From NCBI GenBank assembly GCA_030526765.1, contig JAUNCB010000067.1:1-6488 (forward strand): a stretch of DNA of 6,488 bases. The letters run 5' to 3'. Each line of letters starts with the position of its first letter. Positions within the stretch are counted from its first letter, which is position 1. A program made the position numbers and the translations under genes. The DNA comes from Bacillota bacterium (GTDB taxonomy: Bacteria; Bacillota; Clostridia; Lachnospirales; Anaerotignaceae). Shown piece by piece: positions 1-6,306 of this stretch. The notes beneath the pieces are model-generated. The model saw only the letters and a program-made list of their open reading frames with translations, made no database searches and was not told the origin of the DNA.

Positions 1-1122
1 TCTCTTCGTCCGATTACGCTGCAGCTTTTACAGGAAAAGGTTTTTGGAAGACACTCCATTCCGGATGGATGGCTGCTGGTGCTGACGGGAAATCCTGCAG
101 AATACCATAGAGGTGCAATGGAAATGGATGCAGTGACTGCAGATCGTGTGCGGCTGCTCTGGATCGAGCCGGACTATGCGGTATGGAAGGAATATATGGA
201 AGAGAAAGGGCTGGATCAAGGGGTTTTATCCTATCTGGACAGCCATCGGAAGCATTTTTATAGCAAGAGAGAGGGGCTGCGGGGACGTTATATTGTGACA
301 CCCCGTGCATGGGAGGATCTTTCCGTTATGCTGCATGAAATGCAGAAAAGGGGGATCCCTGTGACATACCCTCTGATCGCTCAGTATATTTCCGATGGAA
401 GAATTGCGGATTCCTTTTTTACTTATTATTGTCAAAGGGAAAGGGCCTGCACTTCAGAGCGGATCAGAAGGATTCTGCGAGGGGAGGAGAATACGGAGGA
501 TAAGCTGAACATGCTCTCCTTTGAGGCACAGCTCAGCGTGATCTTTGCTGTACTGCAGGAGCTGCGGACACTGGCAGAGGAAGCGGTGAAAAGGAAAGAA
601 ACGGCTGAAGTCGTGAGCAGTGCATTAAGGCGGATCAGACTGGCTTGCGAGGAAGGGGAATGCAGTTTTTCTGAGGGGCTTCGTGATGTGGTGCAGGAGG
701 AGGAAGACCAGGCGGCAAAGGCTTATCTGATGAAGAACTGGAGATGGCTGCAGGAGAATGAGGATGACTGGGCTTTGCTGCAAGAGACTTTTTTTACCGA
801 TATAAAAACACCTGCAGAAGCGGCAAAGGATGCATTTGCCGCTTCCATGCAGGGAAGCATCTCAGTTTTACTGAAGGAAATCGAGCAGGATTCTCTGCTG
901 CAGTGCTTCTTTCATGAATTGGCTGAGGAGGATATGATTATAGAAATGTCCCTGCACTGTGAGATTCCGGCGATGAGAGCACTGTTTTCCAGAGTTTCCT
1001 TCTCCTTTGAGGAGGAATCGGAGATGCTGCTGCAGGAGGTAAAGGAAGAAAAAAGAAGGAACCGGAGAGAAGCTGTGAAAAGAAGACAGGAAGAAAAAGC
1101 ATCTCCTGTTGTGGAAGCATAA
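1..1122 (+). CDS. MoxR-type AAA+ ATPase, C-terminal part (5' end outside window)
   Basis: The frame is open from the first base of the window to the TAA at 1120-1122, giving 373 visible residues, so the gene begins upstream; a GTG at 79 is internal and not the start. Near the left edge the protein reads LLVLTGNPAEY, the sensor-1 region of MoxR-type ATPases (T-G-N at visible residues 29-31). It is followed by VTADRVR, where R49 or R51 is the likely arginine finger, and then the IEPDYAVWKEY and VTPRAWEDL segments seen in Bacillota MoxR-like proteins. The Walker A and B motifs must lie outside the window. The last 200 residues are helical and charged and end in a Lys/Arg/Glu-rich tail. MoxR ATPases are cytosolic chaperone-like machines that usually work with a von Willebrand factor A partner encoded next door; none is seen downstream here. 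A terminator follows at 1139-1168. The family call is firm; the substrate is unknown. Confidence 0.85.
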   Translation, partial: SLRPITLQLLQEKVFGRHSIPDGWLLVLTGNPAEYHRGAMEMDAVTADRVRLLWIEPDYAVWKEYMEEKGLDQGVLSYLDSHRKHFYSKREGLRGRYIVTPRAWEDLSVMLHEMQKRGIPVTYPLIAQYISDGRIADSFFTYYCQRERACTSERIRRILRGEENTEDKLNMLSFEAQLSVIFAVLQELRTLAEEAVKRKETAEVVSSALRRIRLACEEGECSFSEGLRDVVQEEEDQAAKAYLMKNWRWLQENEDDWALLQETFFTDIKTPAEAAKDAFAASMQGSISVLLKEIEQDSLLQCFFHELAEEDMIIEMSLHCEIPAMRALFSRVSFSFEEESEMLLQEVKEEKRRNRREAVKRRQEEKASPVVEA

Positions 1123-1138
1123 GTGAGGAGTTTTGATG

Positions 1139-1168
1139 GGGAGAGCGTGGTGTTCTCCCTTTTATTTT
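1139..1168 (+). terminator. Intrinsic terminator after the MoxR-type ATPase gene
   Basis: GGGAGAG (1139-1145) pairs with TTCTCCC (1153-1159), closing with a G-T pair around a 7-base loop, and is followed by TTTTATTTT (1160-1168). It lies 16 bases after the ATPase stop codon and before the WYL promoter, so it should separate the two transcription units. The stem is short, so some read-through is possible. Confidence 0.6.
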
Positions 1169-1216
1169 GTCTGCGGGAGGGCGGATGAGCAGTGTTTTTG
1201 GCATTGGGTGCGGCGA

Positions 1217-1245
1217 TTGACACTGTTTTTGGATGATGCTATACT
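1217..1245 (+). promoter_or_regulatory. Near-consensus sigma-A promoter of the WYL gene
   Basis: TTGACA (1217-1222) matches the -35 consensus exactly. A 17-bp spacer follows, then TATACT (1240-1245), one mismatch from TATAAT. TG at 1237-1238, one base before the -10, makes it an extended -10 promoter. Transcription should start near 1252, leaving an untranslated leader of about 24 bases before the GTG at 1276. It lies after the upstream terminator, so the WYL gene probably has its own strong transcript. Confidence 0.85.
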
Positions 1246-1259
1246 GAAAAAAATCAGAA

Positions 1260-1266
1260 GAGGGGG
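1260..1266 (+). promoter_or_regulatory. Ribosome binding site that selects the GTG start of the WYL gene
   Basis: GAGGGGG lies 9 bases before GTG 1276. No other start codon lies in this frame between the upstream in-frame stop (1234-1236) and 1276, and the next in-frame ATG falls well inside the helix-turn-helix region. This supports the GTG start. Confidence 0.65.
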
Positions 1267-1275
1267 CGAAATTTC

Positions 1276-2589
1276 GTGGAGGAAAAAGGGAAAAAAACAG
1301 CCAAAAAGAATAGAAGCGGCTACAGCAATTCCTATCGCAGTCTGGAAGCGATCTGGACGGTATTGAAGGAGCATGCCAGCAAGGAGCATCCCCTGACGGT
1401 GCAGGAGATCTGTGATTATCTCGAACAGATGGAGGAGGCACCTTCTGCCGATACAGTCAAGCGGCTATTTCCAAAGGAGAAGGATCTGATCAATGGGTTA
1501 TATCCCGGTACCATTATTGAAGCAGACGGCGGTATCACCAATGCCTATCAGAATGAGGAAAGCCTTCATGTTGTGGTAGAAAATGCAGAGGGCTATCCCT
1601 TATATTCCGGAAAATCGGATCTGGAGATCGCAAAGGTTCCCTTTCGTACACCTTCTTATTCTACAGTAGATAAAATATTAAAGGATCGTCTGCCGGTGGA
1701 TCTGAATACCTTTCCTTATCGAATCCGCTGTGTTGCAAAGAAAAAGAATGCACTGGGAAAGGTCAGATATGTCAGCTATGATGATCTGGAGCTGAATGAT
1801 GGAAAAAATAATCTGCCTAGAAGATACTATCTGGCAAATGTGCTGACAGATACGGAATGGCGTATTCTTTCGGATCTGATACAGGTATATCCTTACCTTT
1901 CGGAGCGGCAGACAAAGAAATTTCTGAATGCATTTCATTATCTCAGCCCCCATAAGGCAAAGGCGATCCCCAATCGCTACGCCCATAAGCGAGGGAGCGA
2001 GGAGCAGTTTGGCTGGATCCGTCTGCTGGATGAAGCGATCCGCCAGAAAAAGAAGGTAAGGGTCGTTTATGGGGAATATGTGCTGAAACGCAGCAAGGAA
2101 GCGGGCTGGGAGCCAAAGCTTCAGGAGCGGAAAAATCACGGGACACTGGAGATGGAGCCCTATGCATTGATGTGGTCGAATGGATATTATTATCTGATCG
2201 CAAAGCATCGGGGCATGATGAATCTGCGGGTGGATCGTATCCTGAAGGTGGAGATATTGGAGGAAGGCTATGAGATCCCGGGTGATTTTGATCCTATCCG
2301 TTATCGAAACAGCTGCCCGGTTATGTATCCCGGGAAAAAGGAATTTGTGCGGATGCGCTGTAGTGTGAGCATGCTCAGCGTTCTGATGGATTTCTTTGGT
2401 TCCTTACCCCAGTATTCCTCTTATGATGCAGAAGCAAATACGGTAGAGGTGACGATGATGATCGCAGCAGATGGTGTGAAGCTTTTTGCCATGCAGTATG
2501 CTGATGCAGTGGAGGTGCTGGAGCCGAAAGCACTTCGGGAGGAAATCCGAGAAACCTGGAAAAAAGCAGTGAAAAAATATGAGGAATAA
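1276..2589 (+). CDS. WYL-domain transcriptional regulator (HTH-WYL-WCX)
   Basis: This 437-residue protein has the architecture of WYL regulators. A basic N-terminus is followed by a winged helix-turn-helix region (about residues 20-80, including LTVQEICDYL and SADTVKRLF). A WYL ligand-binding domain (about 245-335) carries EPYALMWSNGYYYLIA at 294-309, then LRVDRI at 317-322, where R318, D320 and R321 correspond to conserved WYL positions. A WCX-like C-terminal extension covers about 350-437. The Trp of the WYL triad is replaced by Tyr (Y305-Y306-L307). WYL proteins are cytosolic DNA-binding regulators thought to sense nucleic acid or nucleotide ligands; many control defence or DNA-damage genes. 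The gene sits between two terminators and has its own promoter, so it is probably a single-gene unit. A 10-bp palindrome at its start could be an autoregulatory operator. The targets cannot be told from the sequence. Confidence 0.9.
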   Translation: MEEKGKKTAKKNRSGYSNSYRSLEAIWTVLKEHASKEHPLTVQEICDYLEQMEEAPSADTVKRLFPKEKDLINGLYPGTIIEADGGITNAYQNEESLHVVVENAEGYPLYSGKSDLEIAKVPFRTPSYSTVDKILKDRLPVDLNTFPYRIRCVAKKKNALGKVRYVSYDDLELNDGKNNLPRRYYLANVLTDTEWRILSDLIQVYPYLSERQTKKFLNAFHYLSPHKAKAIPNRYAHKRGSEEQFGWIRLLDEAIRQKKKVRVVYGEYVLKRSKEAGWEPKLQERKNHGTLEMEPYALMWSNGYYYLIAKHRGMMNLRVDRILKVEILEEGYEIPGDFDPIRYRNSCPVMYPGKKEFVRMRCSVSMLSVLMDFFGSLPQYSSYDAEANTVEVTMMIAADGVKLFAMQYADAVEVLEPKALREEIRETWKKAVKKYEE

Positions 2590-2616
2590 AAAAATCCGCT
2601 GAAAAGCGGATTTTTT
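2589..2616 (+). terminator. Bidirectional intrinsic terminator between convergent genes
   Basis: AATCCGCT (2593-2600), a GAAA tetraloop (2601-2604) and AGCGGATT (2605-2612) form an 8-bp perfect stem, extended by A-T pairs to 2589 and 2616. On the plus strand it is followed by T-rich sequence and terminates the WYL gene. On the minus strand the A-run becomes a U tail and terminates the convergent unknown gene, whose stop is at 2619-2621. The hairpin fills the whole 29-bp gap and begins on the last base of the WYL stop codon. Confidence 0.9.
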
Positions 2617-2618
2617 AT

Positions 2619-3473
2619 TTATTGCCGTGGATGCCTTGGCAGAAGGATCTTTCCTTCGCTCAGAAGCTGATGCAGTCTGGAGCATAAGGCAAGATGATCC
2701 TCTGTATCCAGCAGGGAGATCATAAGTGCTGTTATTTGCTGAGCGGAGATACCGAGGGGGAGGGAGTATGTAAAATGCTCCTCCTTTGTATCGATGGAAA
2801 GGGTGCGCTCCAGTCCGCCCTCCAGATAGAAGGTGCTGTCCGTTGTGATGACGGAAAGGGCATAAAGACTCGTATTGCTGCTATTTTCTGCTGCAGTATA
2901 CAGCTTTGCAGCATCAAATTGATTTTTTTCATCCAGAAGCTTTCTGATCAGAGGCTGCAGATTTTTCCCCGAAGCAGAATCCGCATCGTCGAAGCTGCGC
3001 CACTGGATGCTTTGAATCTGTTTGCCGCATAAGGTCAGTCCGTCCTCAAAAAAATAAAGTTTGGAATGATTGATCTCTATATCCAGCCAGTTGACGGAAT
3101 GAAAGCAGATGCCGTATGTTCCCATTAGGTAGCTGTTGGGCATAAATGGCTTGCTCAGCTTACGATTCCATTTATAGTGATCCTTGTCACAATAGGAGTG
3201 GGCAATATCCCGTTCCTGAAGAAACGCAGGGGCATCAAAAAACGGTTTGCTGTATTTTGTTGTAAATTCTGCTTTTTCATCGGCAGAATAAACCATTTTG
3301 CTGCCGTTATGATACATATAGCGAACCTTTGTATGCTCTGGATCCGCCAGTGCTTCGAGGAATCGTTTCGGCCCTACGCGAAACAGGCAGGGTACTTTTT
3401 GGCTGCTGTCTTCTGTTGGGTATAGTTCAAATATTGTCATGCCATAGATAAAATTTTTAAAGCTGATCGTCAT
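2619..3473 (-). CDS. Conserved-looking protein of unknown function (284 aa)
   Basis: I do not recognise the family. The frame is open from 3545, but an AGGAGG site 9 bases before the ATG at 3473 places the start there (MTISFKNF...), giving 284 residues. There is no signal peptide or membrane segment, so it is probably cytosolic. The protein appears to be mixed alpha/beta. Residues 1-150 hold several aromatic-rich strands (FIYGMTIFELYP, YMYHNGSKMVY, CFHSVNWLDIEI, KLYFFEDGLTLCG). The C-terminal third has paired beta strands (STFYLEGGLERTLSI, EEHFTYSLPLGI) and two helices. No catalytic motif stands out. A terminator lies on each side (2589-2616 and 3550-3579), so it is probably transcribed alone from a promoter in 3490-3549. 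I found no convincing -35/-10 pair there. The strong ribosome binding site and well-placed terminator support a real gene. Confidence 0.85.
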   Translation of the reverse strand: MTISFKNFIYGMTIFELYPTEDSSQKVPCLFRVGPKRFLEALADPEHTKVRYMYHNGSKMVYSADEKAEFTTKYSKPFFDAPAFLQERDIAHSYCDKDHYKWNRKLSKPFMPNSYLMGTYGICFHSVNWLDIEINHSKLYFFEDGLTLCGKQIQSIQWRSFDDADSASGKNLQPLIRKLLDEKNQFDAAKLYTAAENSSNTSLYALSVITTDSTFYLEGGLERTLSIDTKEEHFTYSLPLGISAQQITALMISLLDTEDHLALCSRLHQLLSEGKILLPRHPRQ

Positions 3474-3482
3474 ATTCTTTTC

Positions 3483-3488
3483 CCTCCT
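3483..3488 (-). promoter_or_regulatory. Ribosome binding site that fixes the start of the unknown gene
   Basis: On the minus strand the sequence is AGGAGGGAAAAGAAT followed by the ATG at 3473. AGGAGG is a full Shine-Dalgarno match with 9 bases of spacing. The longer reading from 3545 would place this site inside the coding region and adds a 24-residue low-complexity lead (KFASPFPLFLSYRK...), so it is rejected. Confidence 0.8.
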
Positions 3489-3549
3489 GTTTGTCTTTCT
3501 GTAAGATAAGAATAACGGAAAAGGGGAAGCAAATTTGATGAGCAAAAAG

Positions 3550-3579
3550 AAAAGCCGTTCTTATTTGGAACGGCTTTTT
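3550..3579 (-). terminator. Intrinsic terminator after the PARG-like gene
   Basis: AAAAGCCGTTC (3550-3560) and GAACGGCTTTT (3568-3578) form an 11-bp perfect stem around a 7-base loop. On the minus strand the stem ends in TTTT and continues CTTTTT, a good U tail. It starts 8 bases after the stop codon of the PARG-like gene and ends before the untranslated leader of the next minus-strand gene. It should close the ATPase-PARG operon. Confidence 0.85.
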
Positions 3580-3586
3580 GGTGTTC

Positions 3587-4438
3587 TTATCTGGAGAGAT
3601 CTTTTAAGGTGCGGTGGAAAATACGGTAATTGCTGTCATCCTTAGGGTTACAGTATACAGCAAATTCAATGGTGCGGAAAACATGCAGATATTCAGGCAG
3701 TACATGCTTCATTGCCAGTGCGACTACATTGGGATCATTCTGAAAGGCGCCGCAGCCAAAAGCACCGAGGATAACCACTTCATTCTCATACATTGCAGCC
3801 AGATCCAGAATCCTTCTCAGCCGTTTTTCGTGGAGTGCAAGCAGCTCAGAGGGGGTGATGGAGGCTTTTTTTGTCCCTGCCATAGGATTCATGGCATTGC
3901 TGGGTTTTTCCCGCAGGTTTGGTGCAGCGCAGGTGATGACATTCACTTGGAACCAATCGGCTTCTTCCATGATCTCGGGATGTGCGGTATCTGTTTTAAA
4001 TACCATTACATCGGGCGTATAAATACAGTCATCATTATATAACGGATTTGCTGCCTGTCTGTGAGGACGGTAAAAATCATTCCATAGCTTTGGTGTATCC
4101 AGATTCGGATAAAGGGAGGAGCAGCGGCAAAGGCATTCCTCCTGTGCCGATGCACCACGGGTAACACCGCCGCCGGGATTTGTGGCAGAGGCAAAATTCA
4201 GTACACAAACTTTTTTGCCGCAGTAAGCAGAGGCAGCGACATAGCTGCGCTTGGTGGAAACGATCACATGAGCAGGTGTGTCATATTTCTTTTCCTGTGC
4301 AGCAGAAGGAAGGGAGTCGCCTTCCAGCAGTATTTTCTGTGCTTCGGCTGTGGTTTTGACAGCCTGAGCAAGTGTTTCGTTGTCCCGACAAAGACGGGCT
4401 GTATCCTCGAATACAGCGATATTTTCTGTTCTTCCCAT
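3587..4438 (-). CDS. Microbial-type poly(ADP-ribose) glycohydrolase (TIGR02452/DUF2263 family)
   Basis: This 283-residue protein matches bacterial PARG-like proteins over its whole length. The N-terminal region (about 1-50, RTENIAVFEDTARLC...) is typical of the family. The catalytic signature is complete: NFASATNPGGG ends at residue 91, then seven residues, then QEE at 99-101, fitting the GGG-X(6-8)-QEE pattern in which the second glutamate is catalytic. LGAFGCGAFQNDP (224-236) is the macro-domain loop that holds the ADP-ribose diphosphate. In this family the fold removes ADP-ribose polymers or related adducts; the exact substrate here is unknown. It is probably cytosolic. The start is the ATG at 4438, because GGAGG lies 8 bases upstream; the ATG at 4459 would put that site inside the gene. 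It follows the AAA+ gene by 64 bp without a terminator, so the two are probably co-transcribed. Confidence 0.92.
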   Translation of the reverse strand: MGRTENIAVFEDTARLCRDNETLAQAVKTTAEAQKILLEGDSLPSAAQEKKYDTPAHVIVSTKRSYVAASAYCGKKVCVLNFASATNPGGGVTRGASAQEECLCRCSSLYPNLDTPKLWNDFYRPHRQAANPLYNDDCIYTPDVMVFKTDTAHPEIMEEADWFQVNVITCAAPNLREKPSNAMNPMAGTKKASITPSELLALHEKRLRRILDLAAMYENEVVILGAFGCGAFQNDPNVVALAMKHVLPEYLHVFRTIEFAVYCNPKDDSNYRIFHRTLKDLSR

Positions 4439-4446
4439 AAGAAAAA

Positions 4447-4451
4447 CCTCC
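4447..4451 (-). promoter_or_regulatory. Ribosome binding site that fixes the start of the PARG-like gene
   Basis: The minus strand reads AAAGGAGGTTTTTCTT and then ATG (4438-4436). GGAGG lies 8 bases before this ATG. The upstream ATG at 4459 has no comparable site and would add seven residues (MIKEVFL) encoded by the Shine-Dalgarno region itself. Confidence 0.8.
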
Positions 4452-4502
4452 TTTATCATTCATTAAAAATAGCGTTTATACATTTTGCTTTTTGCTGCAG
4501 GA

Positions 4503-6275
4503 TCAGAATCCGATTCGGATGGGTTCCTGTTTTTCCTGGCTCAACAGGCGGTCTACAGCAGCCTGCACCATAGGGGGAGTTAAGATCATTTCCGCATCGG
4601 GATGTGTCAGCATGTACAGGGAAAATTCTTCCTTCGCAGCCTGAAAGAGGCGTCTTGCTTCTCTCCCGTTACCGAAATGCTCTTTTTTTTCTGCCTTCAG
4701 CCTGCGGAAATAGGAGAGGCAGACATCATTACAGCCTTTTGCCGTGTCAAAGCATTCTTTTTGTACAAAGGAATGAAAGATTTGAAGGAGCTCCGCTTCG
4801 TCATAGTCCGGAAAATCCAGCACCTGAGCAATGCGGCTGGAAAGGCCGGGATTGGAATGGAGAAGCTCCTGCATTTCCGTGGGGTATGTGGCAAAGATGA
4901 CGATGGTTTCGGGCTCCAGCTCCATGTGGCGCACCAGTGCATTTACGGCTTCTGTGGCATAGATATCCTGATGGCTTCCATTCAGCAGGGCACCGGCTTC
5001 ATCGATAAAGAGGACACCGCCCCTAGCCTGCTGAAAGAGCTTTGCGATCATCGGAGAGGTCTGCCCAAGATAAGAGCCGATCAGCTGTTCTCGCCCTGCC
5101 TCTACAAAACGACCGCTGCCGCAGCCTTTTTCCCGCATGATGCGGGCAATCAGCCGTGCGGTCACACTTTTGCCTGTACCGGGGGAACCGGAGAAAGCCA
5201 TATTTCGGCAGGAAGGGGTGACATCCATTCCCTTCAGACGATGGCGATCCTCCAGAATTGCTGAAGCAAGCAGTCTTTGCAGAGCTTCCTTAATGGGTTT
5301 CAGACCAATCATGCGGTTCAGTTCCTCCAGAGCATCGCCTTTCGCAGCGTTTTGCTTTGGTAAGAAGGAAAGGTCGGCAGTTGTCAGCGGTTTATCCGGA
5401 TAAGCCTTTGCAGAATGAAGCAGCAGGGTGCCAAGATCCATTTCCGTAAAATGATCCTTACGGTAGCTGCGAAGGGATAAAATGACCTGCTCTGTATCAA
5501 TGGATGCATCCAGAGGAATCAGAAGCTGATCGGCTGTTTCCTTCAGGAATTTCTGCAGATATGCCATATCTGCGTGACCGATCGGACAATCCTGAAATCC
5601 ATAGGTAAAACGAAGTTCCTCCAAGAGTTCCGGATCTGCCTGCTCCGGTTTTACGGCGATAAAAATATTTACGGAAGAATCTTTTTCAAACAAGGCTTCG
5701 ATCTCTTCCAGAATTGTATTCGTCAGAATGGCTCCTGATTCAGATGCAATCAGAATGTCCGTTGTATCCAGCTGAGACAGATGGGGCAGATCCATTTTTT
5801 TCAGTTCCATCATGGCAGAAGGAATAGCGGAAGACTGTATATCCATTGAGATTTCGGGATCAAGGAGGGCGGGAGAGATCACCGTCAGGCTGTTTCGGAT
5901 GGGAGAAATGCAGGAGGCATCTTCTGCATCGGCAAGTTCGCCTCCAAAACGGCAGCCGCACCAGAAATCATCCTCTTCCTCGGATCCTGCTTCCGCATGC
6001 TTAGAATGGATGGCAGAAAGATAAACGGCAGCCTGTCGGAGATAATAACTGTCTGTGCCGAAAAGCAGCACACGGAGGGAATCTTCCTCCAGCAGCTTTC
6101 CTGTTTCTACATTGGCGTACTGCGGTGCGGCACAGAAGGTCTGCGTTAGTTCCTCTGCAGAGCCTGGCGGAAAATCGCAGTACGCAAGCTTGTTTTTGGA
6201 ATGTCCCTGCAGTATTCGCAGCGGCGTAGGCTGACAAACGGCAGGGGATGATCGAAAGAAAAGGTTGGTTTGCAT
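4503..6275 (-). CDS. AAA+ ATPase with C-terminal CbxX/CfxQ (SpoVK-like) module and degenerate N-terminal AAA-like half
   Basis: The 590-residue protein has a complete C-terminal AAA+ module. A lead-in LNRMIGLKPIKEAL (319-332) is followed by Walker A GSPGTGKS (363-370, K369) and Walker B VLFIDEA (421-427, D425 and E426). The sensor-1 region IFATYPTEM has T463; NPGLSSRI holds the likely arginine finger R481, and NGREARR (536-542) is sensor 2. These motifs match the CbxX/CfxQ family, which includes SpoVK and the rubisco activase CbbX; such proteins form hexamers that remodel partner proteins. The first 300 residues resemble a second AAA module without a P-loop lysine: VLLFGTDSYYLRQ (69-81), DILIASESG (173-181), NIFIAVKPE (203-211) and a lid-like helical stretch (about 255-292). 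No membrane segment or signal peptide is seen. It lies between an unrecognised upstream gene (31 bp) and the PARG-like gene (64 bp), probably in one operon. The substrate is unknown. Confidence 0.9.
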   Translation of the reverse strand: MQTNLFFRSSPAVCQPTPLRILQGHSKNKLAYCDFPPGSAEELTQTFCAAPQYANVETGKLLEEDSLRVLLFGTDSYYLRQAAVYLSAIHSKHAEAGSEEEDDFWCGCRFGGELADAEDASCISPIRNSLTVISPALLDPEISMDIQSSAIPSAMMELKKMDLPHLSQLDTTDILIASESGAILTNTILEEIEALFEKDSSVNIFIAVKPEQADPELLEELRFTYGFQDCPIGHADMAYLQKFLKETADQLLIPLDASIDTEQVILSLRSYRKDHFTEMDLGTLLLHSAKAYPDKPLTTADLSFLPKQNAAKGDALEELNRMIGLKPIKEALQRLLASAILEDRHRLKGMDVTPSCRNMAFSGSPGTGKSVTARLIARIMREKGCGSGRFVEAGREQLIGSYLGQTSPMIAKLFQQARGGVLFIDEAGALLNGSHQDIYATEAVNALVRHMELEPETIVIFATYPTEMQELLHSNPGLSSRIAQVLDFPDYDEAELLQIFHSFVQKECFDTAKGCNDVCLSYFRRLKAEKKEHFGNGREARRLFQAAKEEFSLYMLTHPDAEMILTPPMVQAAVDRLLSQEKQEPIRIGF

Positions 6276-6283
6276 ATTCATCT

Positions 6284-6289
6284 CTCCTT
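6284..6289 (-). promoter_or_regulatory. Ribosome binding site that fixes the start of the CbxX-type ATPase
   Basis: The minus strand reads AAAAGGAGAGATGAATATGCA. AAGGAG is only 2 bases from the ATG at 6281 but 8 bases from the ATG at 6275, so the second ATG (MQTNLFF) is preferred. The longer reading from 6317 would overlap the end of the upstream gene and has no ribosome binding site. Confidence 0.75.
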
Positions 6290-6306
6290 TTAACAGTGCG
6301 GGTTGA

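Noticed and set aside
79..1122. GTG at 79 as the start of the MoxR-type gene
   Set aside because: The same frame is open to base 1, and the residues before it (LQLLQEKVFGRHSIPDGWLL) fit the AAA+ core, so the true start is outside the window.
938..1441. 167-codon open frame on the minus strand
   Set aside because: It spans the end of the MoxR gene, the terminator, the promoter and the start of the WYL gene in antisense; its Pro/Ser/Phe-rich low-complexity translation is typical of a shadow frame.
1678..2208. 176-codon open frame on the minus strand
   Set aside because: It is antisense to the WYL gene, with a Cys/Ile/Leu-rich translation lacking motifs and no promoter or ribosome binding site.
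3490..3549. Promoter for the unknown 284-residue gene
   Set aside because: One should exist here because a terminator lies just upstream, but candidates such as TTGCCC/TATCTT have only 15-bp spacing and weak matches, so none is called.
4439..4502. Possible separate promoter before the PARG-like gene (TATAAA on the minus strand)
   Set aside because: At 17-bp spacing the -35 position reads ATCCTG, a poor match, and there is no terminator after the ATPase gene; co-transcription is the simpler reading.
4602..5264. 220-codon open frame on the plus strand
   Set aside because: It is antisense to the AAA+ core motifs of the CbxX-type ATPase, has no ribosome binding site and its translation shows no domain; it is a shadow of the real gene.
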